Shown here in pieces: positions 1-9,287 of a stretch of 64,000 nucleotides of DNA. This DNA comes from Thermocrispum agreste DSM 44070 (GTDB lineage Bacteria > Actinomycetota > Actinomycetes > Mycobacteriales > Pseudonocardiaceae), in assembly GCF_000427905.1 (NCBI RefSeq), contig NZ_ATYX01000008.1, forward strand, positions 94,840 through 158,839, read 5' to 3'. Below the pieces are notes generated by a model. It ran no database searches and was not told the origin of the DNA. It saw nothing but the letters and a program-made list of their open reading frames with translations. Made by a program: the position numbers and the translations under genes. Every line of letters begins with the position of its first letter. The first letter of the stretch is position 1.

Positions 1-488
1 TCCCCGGGTGGCGGCACGGGCGCGAAGCCCCGCCCGGTCCGGTTCCCCGGGCCGGGCTGACGCAGCGGTGGGATGTCGTCGCGAGAGGGGCCGTCGTGCG
101 GTGTGACCGGCTTGATGTCGGTCCTGGTCGTCGCCGTGTCGTCCGGCTGGCCCTGCGGTGGTTTCGGCGCGGGCGGCTTCGGCTGGGCGGCGTCCGGCCC
201 CGGCCGCGCCACCTCGGTCTTGGTGTCCAGCTCGCCGAGCGAATGCCCGTTGCGCCCAGGCTTGTCGTCGCCGTCGTACCCGGCGTCGTGCCGCTCGGCA
301 CGAATACGCGCGATGATCTCGTGCGGCGCGGTCGTGGTCAGCTCGGTGTCGGCCGCTTCGTCCGGGCCCTCCGCACGCCGGCGGCGGCGACGACCGGCAC
401 TGCTGCTGATGTCGGTCTTGCCGTGCTGCGCCAACAGCTCGGCAACAGTGAGCCGCCGCGTGGGCTGTTCACCGTTCTGTCGACTCAT
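1..488 (-). CDS. Rv0497-like hypothetical protein, N-terminal part (cut by window edge)
   Basis: The first 162 codons of a protein that runs off the left edge. It begins MSRQNGEQPTRRLTVAELLA, then has a basic RRRRRR stretch, an acidic/polar segment with HEIIARIRAERHD, and a long Pro/Lys/Asp-rich disordered tail. The order senX3-regX3-ppx-this gene is the mycobacterial order, in which Rv0497 is a conserved membrane protein with the same TVAELLA opening. The membrane segments would lie beyond the edge. The ATG at 488 is the first start in the frame. No function can be read from this half. Identity as the Rv0497 family is inferred from position and the N-terminal motif. Confidence 0.75.
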   Translation of the reverse strand, partial: MSRQNGEQPTRRLTVAELLAQHGKTDISSSAGRRRRRRAEGPDEAADTELTTTAPHEIIARIRAERHDAGYDGDDKPGRNGHSLGELDTKTEVARPGPDAAQPKPPAPKPPQGQPDDTATTRTDIKPVTPHDGPSRDDIPPLRQPGPGNRTGRGFAPVPPPG

Positions 489-603
489 CCCTCTCACCGT
501 GCCTGATCGCCGATCCGTGCATCACGTGGCGTGACGGCTCGCCAACGGCCTGACAGGGGCTGGTAGCACCGCCAGCGTTGTCACAGCGTTACACGGTACT
601 GAA

Positions 604-1602
604 TCACGCGCGCCTGCGTGCAGGGCCGACCCCGCTCGGGCCCACTTGCTGAGACCAGACTTCACCGTGCGCATCCAGATCCGTGTGGTCCAGCCTGCGC
701 AAAATCACGCCTTCGCGTAACGCCCAGGGACACAACGTCAATTCGCTCACACCGAGTGCACGCATCGTCGCTTGCGCCACCAGCGCGCCACCCACAAGTT
801 GATGAGCGCGGCTCGGGCTGACTCCGTCGATCTCCGCCAGGTCCGCCGCGGTCATCCGGGAGATGAACGCGATCAGCTGGCTCAGCGCGGTGTCGGTGAG
901 TGTGCGGCGCACGCGCGGGCCCGCCGCGGACGGCGCGGCGCCGGTGAGCCTGGCCAGTGACCGGAACGTCTTCGACGTCGCCACCGCGTGGTCCGGCGCA
1001 CCGTTGGCCATGACCTGCTCACGCACCCCGGAAAGCTGCTCGTCCAGCCATGCGCAGGTGTCCACCAGCTCCGACCGGCTGGGCGGATCGTTGCTGAACC
1101 TGGTGCGGGTCACCCGCCCGGCGCCCAACGGCAGGGACAGGGCGGTGTCCGGCACCTCGTCGACACCGATGGCCATTTCCAGTGAGCCGCCCCCGATGTC
1201 CAGCACCAGCAGCCTGCCCGCGGACCATCCGAACCACCGGCGCACGGCAAGGAACGTCAACCTGGCCTCGTCGGCACCGGACAACACCTCGAGGTCGACT
1301 CCGGTGCGCTCGTAGACCTGCCGGAGCACGTCGGCGGCGTTCGTCGCCTCCCGCACCGCGGAGGTCGCGAACGCCATCAGCTCGCTGCAGCCCAGGCGGA
1401 TCGCCGAGTCGCGTGCCGCGGCGACGGCCGCCACCAGGTCCTCCGCACCGTCCTGGCTCAGCTCGCCGTCGGGGGTGATCCGCTCAGCCAGCCGCAGCAT
1501 CGTCTTCTCCGAGTGCGTCGGGGTCGGGTGGCCACCGCGATGCGCATCCACCACCAGCAGATGCGTGGTGTTCGAACCGACGTCGAGGACCCCGAGCCGC
1601 AT
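604..1602 (-). CDS. ppx: Ppx/GppA-family phosphatase
   Basis: A 332-residue protein of the ASKHA fold. The N-terminus has the phosphate-1 motif GVLDVGSNTTHLLV, and LVLDIGGGSLEMAIG near residue 140 is the phosphate-2 motif. Known members hydrolyse polyphosphate or pppGpp. Actinobacteria usually carry two short, single-module paralogues of about 320-340 residues like this one, and the mycobacterial counterpart beside regX3 is Rv0496. It starts 6 bases after the regX3 stop, so it is probably the third gene of a senX3-regX3-ppx transcript. That suits a phosphate-stress regulon. Which substrate it prefers cannot be told from sequence. Confidence 0.92.
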   Translation of the reverse strand: MRLGVLDVGSNTTHLLVVDAHRGGHPTPTHSEKTMLRLAERITPDGELSQDGAEDLVAAVAAARDSAIRLGCSELMAFATSAVREATNAADVLRQVYERTGVDLEVLSGADEARLTFLAVRRWFGWSAGRLLVLDIGGGSLEMAIGVDEVPDTALSLPLGAGRVTRTRFSNDPPSRSELVDTCAWLDEQLSGVREQVMANGAPDHAVATSKTFRSLARLTGAAPSAAGPRVRRTLTDTALSQLIAFISRMTAADLAEIDGVSPSRAHQLVGGALVAQATMRALGVSELTLCPWALREGVILRRLDHTDLDAHGEVWSQQVGPSGVGPARRRA

Positions 1603-1608
1603 GGCGGG

Positions 1609-2292
1609 TCACGCCTCGAGCTTGTAGCCGAGGCCGCGCACGGTCACCAGGTAGCGCGGCGAGCTCGGGTCGGGTTCGATCTTCGAACGCAGGCGTTTGA
1701 CGTGCACGTCCAGCGTCTTGGTGTCGCCGACGTAGTCCGCGCCCCACACCCGGTCGATCAGCTGGCTGCGGGTGAGGACCCGGCCGACGTTGCGCATCAG
1801 GTACTCCAGCAGGTCGAACTCCTTCAACGGCAGCGCGACCTCCTTGCCGTCGACGGTCACCACGTGCCGCTCGACGTCCATCCGGACCGGCCCGGCGGTG
1901 AGCACCGACGAGGAGTTCCGGTCGGCGGACTTCTCGCCGCGCCGCAGCACCGCGCGGATCCGGGCGACCAGCTCACGCGCCGAGTACGGCTTGGTCACGT
2001 AGTCGTCCGCCCCCAGCTCCAGCCCGACGACCTTGTCGATCTCGCTGTCCCGCGCGGTCACCATGATCACCGGCACGGACGTCCGCTGGCGCAGCTTCTT
2101 GCACACGTCCGTGCCGCTCATGCCCGGCAACATCAGGTCGAGCAGCACGATGTCGGCGCCGTTGCGGTCGAACTCCTCGAGCGCCTGCTGGCCGTCGGTG
2201 GCGATCGCCGTCGTGAATCCCTCCTTGCGGAGCAGGAAGGCCAGCGGGTCAGCGAACGACTCCTCGTCTTCGACGATCAGCACCCTGGTCAC
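1609..2292 (-). CDS. regX3: Response regulator RegX3 (OmpR/PhoB family)
   Basis: A 227-residue regulator. The receiver domain (1-118) carries acidic E8/D9, phospho-acceptor D52 in IVLLDLMLPG, and K in YVTKPYS. The winged helix (about 130-225) ends with VTVRGLGYKLEA. The GTG at 2292 overlaps the senX3 stop as GTGA, so the two are translationally coupled; a longer reading frame upstream only overlaps senX3 codons. In mycobacteria RegX3 controls phosphate uptake genes under SenX3. The Streptomyces orthologue is PhoP, which binds 11-bp direct repeats, and such repeats occur upstream of senX3 here. Confidence 0.96.
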   Translation of the reverse strand: MTRVLIVEDEESFADPLAFLLRKEGFTTAIATDGQQALEEFDRNGADIVLLDLMLPGMSGTDVCKKLRQRTSVPVIMVTARDSEIDKVVGLELGADDYVTKPYSARELVARIRAVLRRGEKSADRNSSSVLTAGPVRMDVERHVVTVDGKEVALPLKEFDLLEYLMRNVGRVLTRSQLIDRVWGADYVGDTKTLDVHVKRLRSKIEPDPSSPRYLVTVRGLGYKLEA

Positions 2293-3479
2293 AGCTTTCC
2301 TCCGTGGTCGGTCCCGACGAGGCGCGTGGCACGCTCGCCATGGGTCGCGTTCGCCCGCACGCTCTGCCGCGCGGGAATGCACAGTGTGAACGTCGAGCCG
2401 GTGCCGGGCACGCTCCACAGCCGCACCGATCCGCCGTGGTTGGCGGCGACATGCTTGACGATGGCCAGCCCGAGCCCGGTGCCGCCGGTTTCCCGTGAGC
2501 GCGCCTTGTCCACCCGGTAGAACCGTTCGAACACGCGCTCCTGCTCCTCCGGGGCGATGCCGATGCCGCGGTCGGTCACCGCGATCTCCACCATCCCGTC
2601 CACCAGGCGGCGGGTCACCGAGACCGGGCTGCCCGGCGGCGAGTACGCGACCGCGTTGTTGAGCAGGTTGGTCAACGCGGTCACCAGCAGCGTGCGGTCG
2701 CCTTCCACCACCAGGCCGCTGTCGACGTCGGTGGTGAACCGCCTGCGGTCCTCGTCGTCGGGGAGCTTGACCCGCTCGAGCGCTTCCCGCACCACGTCGT
2801 CGACGTCCACCTCGACCAGGTCCGGCAGCCGCTCGGCGCCCTGCAACCGGGACAGCGCGATCAGCTCGGAGACCAAAGTGCCCATCCGGTTGGCCTCGTC
2901 GAGGATCTTCCTGCCGAACCGGCGCACCCCGTCCGGATCGATCGGGTCCTCCGCCGCGTCCAGCACGGCCTCGGCCAGCAGCGCCATGGCGCCGACCGGC
3001 GTCTTGAGCTCGTGACTGACGTTGGCTACGAAATCCCGCCGGGTGGCCTCCAACCGGACCGCCTCGGAATGGTCGACCGCCTCGATGACGGTGAACCCGT
3101 CGCCCAGCGCGGTCGCCTCACCGACCACCGCCTCCGGCTGCCTGCCCTTGGCGTGCAGCGGGGACAGGTCGATGGAGACCTTCTCGCCGGTCTGCTGCGC
3201 CTGGTCGGCGGCCACCCTGGCTCGCGGGTCGATGCGGTTGTCGCGCACCACACCGAGTTCGACCGCGCGCGGATTGTGCAGCACCGTGTCGCCGAACTTG
3301 TTGATCACCGCGATGGCGCTGCGCGAGGAATCCAGTAGCCGAAGCAGCAATTCCGCCACCGTCGGGCCCTCTGGGCGGCCGGCGCGCTGCCCACCGGAGG
3401 AGCGCCGGAGGAAATACCCCAGCACCACGCCGGCCACCAACGAGCCGACGGCGACGGCAACGGTCGCGACCACACTCAC
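2289..3479 (-). CDS. senX3: Sensor histidine kinase SenX3
   Basis: A 396-residue membrane kinase. It has an N-terminal hydrophobic helix (about 3-24), a PAS-like region (about 42-145) and the H-box NVSHELKTPVG with phospho-acceptor H156. The N-box is LLNNAVAYSP, followed by G-boxes DRGIGIAP and GGTGLGLAIV. It matches the mycobacterial SenX3 layout and is followed directly by regX3. It most likely responds to phosphate limitation through the Pst/PhoU system, as in mycobacteria. The ATG at 3479 lies just inside a 242-bp region holding a gpmA terminator and PHO-box-like repeats, so senX3 probably has its own, autoregulated promoter. Confidence 0.96.
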   Translation of the reverse strand: MSVVATVAVAVGSLVAGVVLGYFLRRSSGGQRAGRPEGPTVAELLLRLLDSSRSAIAVINKFGDTVLHNPRAVELGVVRDNRIDPRARVAADQAQQTGEKVSIDLSPLHAKGRQPEAVVGEATALGDGFTVIEAVDHSEAVRLEATRRDFVANVSHELKTPVGAMALLAEAVLDAAEDPIDPDGVRRFGRKILDEANRMGTLVSELIALSRLQGAERLPDLVEVDVDDVVREALERVKLPDDEDRRRFTTDVDSGLVVEGDRTLLVTALTNLLNNAVAYSPPGSPVSVTRRLVDGMVEIAVTDRGIGIAPEEQERVFERFYRVDKARSRETGGTGLGLAIVKHVAANHGGSVRLWSVPGTGSTFTLCIPARQSVRANATHGERATRLVGTDHGGKL

Positions 3480-3585
3480 GGGCGAATCGTAAACATGCAG
3501 GTAGGCGGTTGTCCTAGTCTCGGACGTGGAATTCGTGACCGCGGTGACATCCGGGGCGGAAATGTTTCCCGGCAGGTCAATTCCC

Positions 3586-3618
3586 GTTCACCCGTTGGTG
3601 GTTTTGCGGTCACCGTGG
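3586..3618. promoter_or_regulatory. PHO-box-like 11-bp direct repeats upstream of senX3
   Basis: Three consecutive 11-mers read on the plus strand: GTTCACCCGTT, GGTGGTTTTGC and GGTCACCGTGG. Units 1 and 3 fit the actinobacterial PhoP/RegX3 unit (G[G/T]TCAYC followed by four bases), and unit 2 is degenerate. They sit 107-139 bp upstream of the senX3 ATG. That is a plausible autoregulatory RegX3 site, inferred from the motif only. Confidence 0.5.
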
Positions 3619-3655
3619 GCGAACCGCCGGCCCGGGCGCCTGCCGCGGGAAACGG

Positions 3656-3688
3656 CAAGGCCCCGGCATGATCGACACCGGGGCCTTG
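3656..3688 (-). terminator. Hairpin terminator after gpmA
   Basis: A perfect 11-bp inverted repeat (CAAGGCCCCGG / CCGGGGCCTTG) with an 11-nt loop lies 34 bases past the gpmA stop. There is no T-run, which is common in high-GC actinobacteria. It separates gpmA from senX3. Confidence 0.7.
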
Positions 3689-3721
3689 GCCGTGGTTCAC
3701 CGAACGCCGGTCAGCAAGAAT

Positions 3722-4471
3722 TCACCGGCCCTGGTTGGCCACCGCTTCCGCGGCGGCCTTCGCCGCTTCCGGATCCAGGTACTCGCCGCCGCGCTTGATC
3801 GGCTTGAGGTTCTCGTCCAGGTCGTAGCGCAGCGGGATGCCGGTCGGGATGTTCAGGCCGACGATGTCGGTGTCGGAGATGCCGTCCAGATGCTTCACCA
3901 GCGCCCGCAGCGAATTGCCGTGCGCGGCCAGCAGCACCGTCTTGCCCGCCCGCAGGTCCGGCACCACCGCGGACTCCCAGTACGGCAGCACCCGCTCGAG
4001 GACGTCTTTCAGGCACTCGGTGCGCGGGATGTCGACTCCCGCGTACCGCGGGTCGTCGTCCTGGCTGAACTCGCTGCCCGGCTCGATCGGCGGCGGCGGG
4101 GTGTCGTAGGAGCGGCGCCACAGCATGAACTGCTCCTCGCCGAACTGCTCCAGCGTCTGCTTCTTGTTCTTGCCCTGCAGTGCGCCGTAGTGCCGTTCGT
4201 TGAGCCGCCAGTCCCGCCGCACCGGGATCCACAGCCGGTCCGCGGCGTCCAACGCGATGTTGGCCGTGACGATGGCGCGCCGCAGCAGCGACGTGTGCAC
4301 GACATCCGGCAGCACGCCGCGTTCGCGCAGCAGTTCACCGCCGCGCCGGGCTTCCTGTTCACCCTGCTCGGAGAGCGGAACGTCGACCCAGCCGGTGAAC
4401 AAATTCTCCGCGTTCCAGGTGCTCTGCCCGTGGCGGAGCAAGACCAAGGTTCCCATCGCGTTGTCAGCCAT
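3722..4471 (-). CDS. gpmA: 2,3-bisphosphoglycerate-dependent phosphoglycerate mutase
   Basis: A 249-residue histidine phosphatase that interconverts 3- and 2-phosphoglycerate in glycolysis and gluconeogenesis. It begins with the phospho-histidine motif [12 protein letters not shown] (H14), has the GpmA-specific ERHYGALQG-type segment and [10 protein letters not shown]. The second catalytic His is in [16 protein letters not shown]. Length matches GpmA (about 250). The gene lies upstream of senX3 as in M. tuberculosis (gpm1-senX3-regX3) and ends in a hairpin. Confidence 0.96.
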   Translation of the reverse strand: MADNAMGTLVLLRHGQSTWNAENLFTGWVDVPLSEQGEQEARRGGELLRERGVLPDVVHTSLLRRAIVTANIALDAADRLWIPVRRDWRLNERHYGALQGKNKKQTLEQFGEEQFMLWRRSYDTPPPPIEPGSEFSQDDDPRYAGVDIPRTECLKDVLERVLPYWESAVVPDLRAGKTVLLAAHGNSLRALVKHLDGISDTDIVGLNIPTGIPLRYDLDENLKPIKRGGEYLDPEAAKAAAEAVANQGR

Positions 4472-4788
4472 GCGTTCAGGCTATTCGGTGACCCCGGCCC
4501 CCTGGCTACACGGGTAACACGGTCCTACCGGCGGTAGAACGACCTTTCTGCCTTCCTGGGCACGTCGAGTGATTTCGTTCACTCTCCCGGGCTCCGAAAC
4601 GCTGCCCCGAGCGGACGTCAGCGGCAGAATCCGCCCGGATGGATGAGCGGCGGTACTTGAGAAAACGGTGGCATTTCTGACAAGTTGTGTCTCGACCCCG
4701 TCCGCGCCGGCCTCCACGCACTCCCTGGCGCGGGCCGGGAATCGCCGCCGTCCGTTGGCTCCCGTCACGGTCGGACTTCCGGCGGACC

Positions 4789-4840
4789 TGGCGGAACGGC
4801 TCGAGCTTCGCGACTCCCCCTCCCTCGAGCCGTTCCGCCA
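4789..4840 (-). terminator. Long perfect hairpin downstream of the DUF4349 gene
   Basis: A perfect 17-bp inverted repeat (TGGCGGAACGGCTCGAG and its complement) with an 18-nt loop starts 22 bases after the stop of the DUF4349 lipoprotein gene. It looks like a strong rho-independent-type terminator without a T-tract. The rest of the 4472-4861 gap shows no gene; it contains the gpmA promoter region and nothing else I recognise. Confidence 0.75.
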
Positions 4841-4861
4841 GTCGTTACCCACCGCGATCGA

Positions 4862-5797
4862 TCATCGACTCTCGGTCGCCAGGTTGCGATTGCGCCGCCT
4901 GCGCAGCCACAGCACCGCCGCCACCCCCGGCAGCGCGAGGACGAGCACGAACGGTGCAGCTGCGCCGATGCCGGTCGCGACGGCGGCGAGCATGGTGGTG
5001 AACGCGTCCCAGCCACCGGCGAGCCCGGCCAGGAAACCAGTGTCGTCGTCCTGCTGGCCGGCAGGCACGTCGTCGCGGGTGATCGTGACGGTGATCGAAG
5101 CCATCGCGACCCGGCTGGTGAGCGCCTGATGCCGGGCGAGGAGTGATTCCAGCTCGGCTTCCCGTTCGGCGACCTCCTCCTCGACCGTGACGATCTCGCC
5201 GATGGTCTTCGCCTGATCAAGCAGTGCCCGCGCACGTGCCACGCTGCGCCGCTGGGACGCGATGCGGCTTTGCACGTCGACCACGGCGTCGGTGACGTCC
5301 TCGACGGTCACCTCGCGGGTGGTCAGCGGCGCGATCCGGGCGATGCGGTCGAGCGCCTGATCCAGCTTCTCGCCAGGGACCGCCAAGGCGAGGGTCGCCG
5401 AATCCTCCGATGTCCGCTCCGATCCGACGTAGCCGCCCAAGCCGGCGGCGATGTCGCGCGCACGAGCCGCAGCGCGGGCCACGTCCTTGACCCGCAGCGT
5501 GGCGTTGGCGGTGCGGGCGAGCTTGCGGTCCTTGGTGGCCAGGTCGGCGGCGGCGGGCGCGGTGCCGGTGGCGGCGCTCGGGCCTGCCTGCTCCGGCGTG
5601 GCGGGCGGTCTTTCCCCCGGGCTGCCCGGAGCAGCCTGCTGCGGACCGGGCTGGGCACGGTCGACCGCTCCTTCGGACGCGTTCGCGCTCAGCGGCGACG
5701 CCGCCGAGGTGGACCGGCTCGCGCCCTCGGACGAGCAGCCGACGGCCAGGCACCCGGCGAGCGTCAGCACGCCCAGCATGCGAAAGCCCCTGTGCAT
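4862..5797 (-). CDS. DUF4349 domain lipoprotein
   Basis: A 311-residue secreted protein. The N-terminal signal ends in the lipobox LAVGC, so it should be lipid-anchored outside the membrane. An Ala/Pro/Gly-rich linker (about 24-85) follows. The DUF4349 domain (about 90-275) has the typical KLARTANATLRV start, a LALAVPGEKLDQALDRIARI segment and a coiled coil (about 190-235). A C-terminal membrane helix near 275-298 ends in RRRR. The family has no known biochemical function. Start ATG with AAGGGGAA seven bases upstream. It is monocistronic, ending in the hairpin at 4789-4840. Confidence 0.85.
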   Translation of the reverse strand: MHRGFRMLGVLTLAGCLAVGCSSEGASRSTSAASPLSANASEGAVDRAQPGPQQAAPGSPGERPPATPEQAGPSAATGTAPAAADLATKDRKLARTANATLRVKDVARAAARARDIAAGLGGYVGSERTSEDSATLALAVPGEKLDQALDRIARIAPLTTREVTVEDVTDAVVDVQSRIASQRRSVARARALLDQAKTIGEIVTVEEEVAEREAELESLLARHQALTSRVAMASITVTITRDDVPAGQQDDDTGFLAGLAGGWDAFTTMLAAVATGIGAAAPFVLVLALPGVAAVLWLRRRRNRNLATESR

Positions 5798-5870
5798 GAG
5801 GTTCCCCTTCGTCGACGGGTGTGATGCCCGCAGGACGGAAGGAGCCCTCAGCGCAGTTGCACCGCAAACG

Positions 5871-6389
5871 TCACGAGTCGGACAAGCTTCCCGGCTCGCG
5901 CTCGGCCGACGGCTTGATCAGGTGCTCGAACGCCTTCAGGTTGGCCAGCGATTCGCCGCGGGAGACCCGCCACTCCCACTCCCGCCGGATCGACTCGGCG
6001 AATCCGAGTTCCAGCAGCGTGTTGAAGTCGCCGTCGGCGGCCTGCAGCACCTGCCCGAGCACCCGGTCCAGCTCGTCCTCGGTCACCGACTCGTGCGCCA
6101 TCCGGCCGACCAGGTAGATATCGCCTGCGTCGTCGATGGCGTAATGGACGCCGTACAGCCGGGTGTTCCGGCGCAGCAGGTAGCGGTAGACCTGCTCGTG
6201 GTTCTCGTCCGGCCGACGACACACGAAGGCCTCGATGGCGAACGCGTTGTCGCCCACGATGAGCCAGCAGTTGGTCTGCAGCTTCTTGGTGCCGGGCAGG
6301 GTGGCGAAGAACTTGCCCGGGCCGTGCTCGGCGTAGCGGATCTCCATCGCGTCCAGCGTGGACCGCACGACCTGCTCGAGGTCGGACAT
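5871..6389 (-). CDS. YbjN-domain protein (Rv0487-like)
   Basis: A 172-residue soluble protein of the YbjN/T3SS-chaperone-like fold. It has the N-terminal helix DLEQVVRSTLDAMEI, a central CWLIVGDNAFAIEAFVCRRP strand region and DIYLVGRMA followed by helices. It lies 29 bases after mshA, preceded by a perfect AGGAGG, and the same mshA-YbjN pair occurs in mycobacteria (Rv0486-Rv0487). No enzymatic motif is visible. YbjN proteins are thought to be chaperone-like or regulatory. A link to mycothiol is suggested only by the conserved neighbourhood. Confidence 0.88.
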   Translation of the reverse strand: MSDLEQVVRSTLDAMEIRYAEHGPGKFFATLPGTKKLQTNCWLIVGDNAFAIEAFVCRRPDENHEQVYRYLLRRNTRLYGVHYAIDDAGDIYLVGRMAHESVTEDELDRVLGQVLQAADGDFNTLLELGFAESIRREWEWRVSRGESLANLKAFEHLIKPSAEREPGSLSDS

Positions 6390-6418
6390 CGCGCCTCCTG
6401 GGGTCCTTGGTCGCAGCC

Positions 6419-7735
6419 CTAGACGGCCTGAGCAGCCTGTGGCCTGCTGACGGCCGCACCCGCCGCGTAGGCGGCCAGCAGCTTGTCGGTCGTCACCCGC
6501 CACGAGAACTGCGCGGCATGAGCGTAGGCGCCCGCCGACAGCCGCGCGCGCTCGCCCGGTCGCAATGCGACAGCGGCCAGCGCATCGGCCCAGTCGTCCG
6601 CCCGGTGGGTCGGCACCAGCAACCCGGAGACGTCGTGCCGGACGGCCACCGGCAGGCCGCCGACTTCCGCGGCCACCACGGGGGTCCCACATGCCTGCGC
6701 TTCCAGCGCCACCAGCCCGAACGACTCGTTGTAGCTGGGCACCGCGACCACGTCGGCCGCCCGGTAGACCTGCACCAGGCGGTCGGCGGGCTGCGGCGGC
6801 ATGAAGCGCGTGATGTCGTCGATGCCGAGCGTGCCGGCGAGCTCGCGCAGCGCGGTGGGCTGCGCCAGGCCGGTCCCGGACGGCCCGCCCACCACGAGCA
6901 CCACTAGTCGTTCCCGCAGTGACGGATCGCGTTCCAGCAGCACGGCGGCCGCGCGCAAGAGCACGTCCGGGGCCTTGAGCGGTTGAATCCGGCCCGCGAA
7001 CGCCAGCACGAGGGCGTCCGGGGGCAAGCCGAGCTCGGCCCGCGCCGCGATCCGCGAACCGGGAGTGAAGCGTTCCAGATCCACACCCGGCATCACGGTG
7101 CTGACCAGGGCAGGGTCGGCCCCGTAGAGCTCGACCAGCTGGGCGGACTCCACCGCGGTGTTGGCCACCAGGCGGTCGGCCGCCTCGACCACCTGCTGCT
7201 CGCCGATCTCCCTGCCGCGCGGCTCCGGCTTGTCCCCGTCGGCCAGCGCCGCGTTCTTCACCTTCGCCAGCGTGTGCGCGGTGTGCACCAGCGGTACCCG
7301 CCACCGCTCGGCGGCCAGCCAGCCCACCTGCCCGGACAGCCAGTAGTGGGAGTGGATCAGGTCGTAGTAGCCCGGCGGGTGAAAGGCCTCGGCGCGCAGC
7401 ACCCCCGCGGTGAACGCGCACAGCTGGCTGGGCAGTTCGGAGCGATCCAGCGGCTCGAACGGCCCGGCGGGCACGTGCCGCACCTGGACGCCCGGCACCA
7501 TCTCCACGACGGGTGGCTGATCGGACGACGTGGCCCTGGTGAACACCTCGACCGCGATGCCGCGGCGGGCCATTTCCTTGGCCGTCTGGGTGATGTAGAC
7601 GTTCATCCCGCCCGCGTCGCCGGTGCCCGGTTGCTCCAGCGGCGAGGTGTGCACCGACAGCACGGCCACCCGGCGCGGCATCCACCCGACGGTTCGAGCG
7701 AAGACGTCGGTGGATGCGGTGGTGCGGGACGTCAT
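6419..7735 (-). CDS. mshA: D-inositol-3-phosphate glycosyltransferase MshA
   Basis: A 438-residue GT4 glycosyltransferase that transfers N-acetylglucosamine from UDP-GlcNAc to inositol 3-phosphate, the first step of mycothiol synthesis. Diagnostic stretches are [42 protein letters not shown], the UDP-sugar site [13 protein letters not shown] and the GT4 signature [20 protein letters not shown]. The ATG at 7735 is chosen because AAGGGGG sits at ribosome-binding distance and the MshA family starts here; the reading frame continues upstream without family similarity. MshA marks the organism as an actinobacterium using mycothiol in place of glutathione. Confidence 0.96.
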   Translation of the reverse strand: MTSRTTASTDVFARTVGWMPRRVAVLSVHTSPLEQPGTGDAGGMNVYITQTAKEMARRGIAVEVFTRATSSDQPPVVEMVPGVQVRHVPAGPFEPLDRSELPSQLCAFTAGVLRAEAFHPPGYYDLIHSHYWLSGQVGWLAAERWRVPLVHTAHTLAKVKNAALADGDKPEPRGREIGEQQVVEAADRLVANTAVESAQLVELYGADPALVSTVMPGVDLERFTPGSRIAARAELGLPPDALVLAFAGRIQPLKAPDVLLRAAAVLLERDPSLRERLVVLVVGGPSGTGLAQPTALRELAGTLGIDDITRFMPPQPADRLVQVYRAADVVAVPSYNESFGLVALEAQACGTPVVAAEVGGLPVAVRHDVSGLLVPTHRADDWADALAAVALRPGERARLSAGAYAHAAQFSWRVTTDKLLAAYAAGAAVSRPQAAQAV

Positions 7736-7974
7736 CGTGCAACCCCCTTGTAGCGCGCGCGGGTTCTCTCGGCGTCCAACACCTGGGACGGCGAAGATCT
7801 TCCCACCAACTGTGGCGGACAATGGGTGGTTGGCCTCACACCGGCGGGGAGATTGTGGCCTTCCGCACGTCCCGGCTGCCTCCCCGGCCACGGCGCGTCA
7901 CGGGCAGCACACGGCGCCCCGCAAGCGGTGTCACCGACGGGTCCGGCACAGCCGAGGTGGACCGAGCGGAGCGG

Positions 7975-9132
7975 TCAGAGCGCGGACAGCTTGCGCCAGG
8001 ACTCCCAGTCCACCAGCCAGTCCCACACGTCCGAGGTCGTCGGGAAGTCCGCCTTGGAGCCGGTGATCTCCACCGGGTCACCCAGCAGCGCCGAGTCGAA
8101 GTAGTCCTTGGCGTCGGCCTCGAACAGGTTGATGCAGCCGTGCGAGGTGTTCCGCTTGCCGATGTTGGCGCGGTTCTCCTCGTTCTCGTGGATGTACTCG
8201 CCGTGGTTGGAAATCCGGCAGCACCACTTCTTCTTGACGTTGGTGTAGCCGTAGCGCTCGTTGTCGAAGATCGACGTGGGCTCCTTCGACATGACAATGA
8301 CCGTGCCGTTCGGGGTGTTCAGGTCCGGGTCGTCGTCCCGGCCGTTGCTGCACGGGTAGGTCTTGTAGAGCTTGCCGTCCCGGTAGACCTTCATCCGGTG
8401 CTCCGGGGTGTGCACCTTGACCACCTGGTTGCGGCCGATGCGGAACTTCGTGGTGATGTCGGCCTTGCCGTAGGCCCCGCCGCCGTAGTGCACCCCGTAC
8501 AGCTCGGCGGTCACCTCGACCTCGGTGTTGGCCGGCCAGTACTCCTTCGGCCGCCAGTCGACCTGCTGGTCGTGCAGCCAGCCCCAGGAGCCCTCCACCT
8601 CAGGCGTGGTCTTCACCTTCAACGCCCGCTCCGCGGCCTTGCGGTTCTTCACCGGCTGGGCGAACCGCACGCTGATCGGCATGCCCACGCCGACCACCGC
8701 GTCGTCGATGGGGTTCAGGGTGGCCCGCACCACGGACTTGGGCTTGAGCGTGGTGAAGCTGCCGGTCAGCTCCACCGGCTTGTCGTCGTCCCCCATCGCC
8801 TTGGCGGTGTAGGTGTACTTCTTGCCGTAGCCGAGCGGCTCGGCGGGCCGCCAGGTCGTACCGTCCTCGGAGATGCTGCCCTTGACCTGTTTGCCCGCCG
8901 GGTTGGTCAGCGTGACCTCGGTGAACTTGCCCTTGCTGACCGTCAGCCGGATGCCGTCACGCACCTTGACGCCGGTCGCGCCGTCCCCGGGTTCTGCCGT
9001 GATGAGTGCGATTGGCGGACTGTCCGGGTCCGCTACGGCTTGCCCGTCGGTGGAGCCGCCGGTGCAGGCGGCGAGCAGTCCTACGGTCGATCCCGCCACG
9101 GCCGCGTGGACCACGGTGCGGCGTGTTATCAC
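7975..9132 (-). CDS. L,D-transpeptidase lipoprotein (YkuD, Ig-like domains)
   Basis: A 385-residue secreted enzyme making 3-3 peptidoglycan cross-links. Its signal ends in lipobox LLAAC (C23). Two Ig-like domains follow (about 40-130 and 135-235). The YkuD catalytic domain (about 237-365) has H315, then SHGCINL with H331 and nucleophile C333. The layout equals mycobacterial LdtMt2-type enzymes, and M. tuberculosis has such a gene (Rv0483) between murB and mshA. Start GTG at 9132 preceded by GAGGAGG. Extra Cys pairs occur (C261; CC at 304-305). It probably helps remodel stationary-phase or stressed cell wall and confers carbapenem-type sensitivity. Confidence 0.94.
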   Translation of the reverse strand: MITRRTVVHAAVAGSTVGLLAACTGGSTDGQAVADPDSPPIALITAEPGDGATGVKVRDGIRLTVSKGKFTEVTLTNPAGKQVKGSISEDGTTWRPAEPLGYGKKYTYTAKAMGDDDKPVELTGSFTTLKPKSVVRATLNPIDDAVVGVGMPISVRFAQPVKNRKAAERALKVKTTPEVEGSWGWLHDQQVDWRPKEYWPANTEVEVTAELYGVHYGGGAYGKADITTKFRIGRNQVVKVHTPEHRMKVYRDGKLYKTYPCSNGRDDDPDLNTPNGTVIVMSKEPTSIFDNERYGYTNVKKKWCCRISNHGEYIHENEENRANIGKRNTSHGCINLFEADAKDYFDSALLGDPVEITGSKADFPTTSDVWDWLVDWESWRKLSAL

Positions 9133-9287
9133 GGGTACCCCCTCCTCAAGCGGCGATCTGCCGCGTGGACAAACCGGCCGTGTCCAGAATGCCACGGGCC
9201 GTCCGGTTCACCCGATGCGGCAAGCGGCTACTTCTGGGTAGCTGCTCGATGCGCACCCAGCCGCGGGGTTCCCGTCGGAGAGGCGCA

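Noticed and set aside
5871-7742. A 623-codon frame fusing the YbjN gene to upstream sequence
   Set aside because: Only the last 172 codons match a family; the rest is an out-of-frame shadow of mshA. The AGGAGG before ATG 6389 marks the true start.
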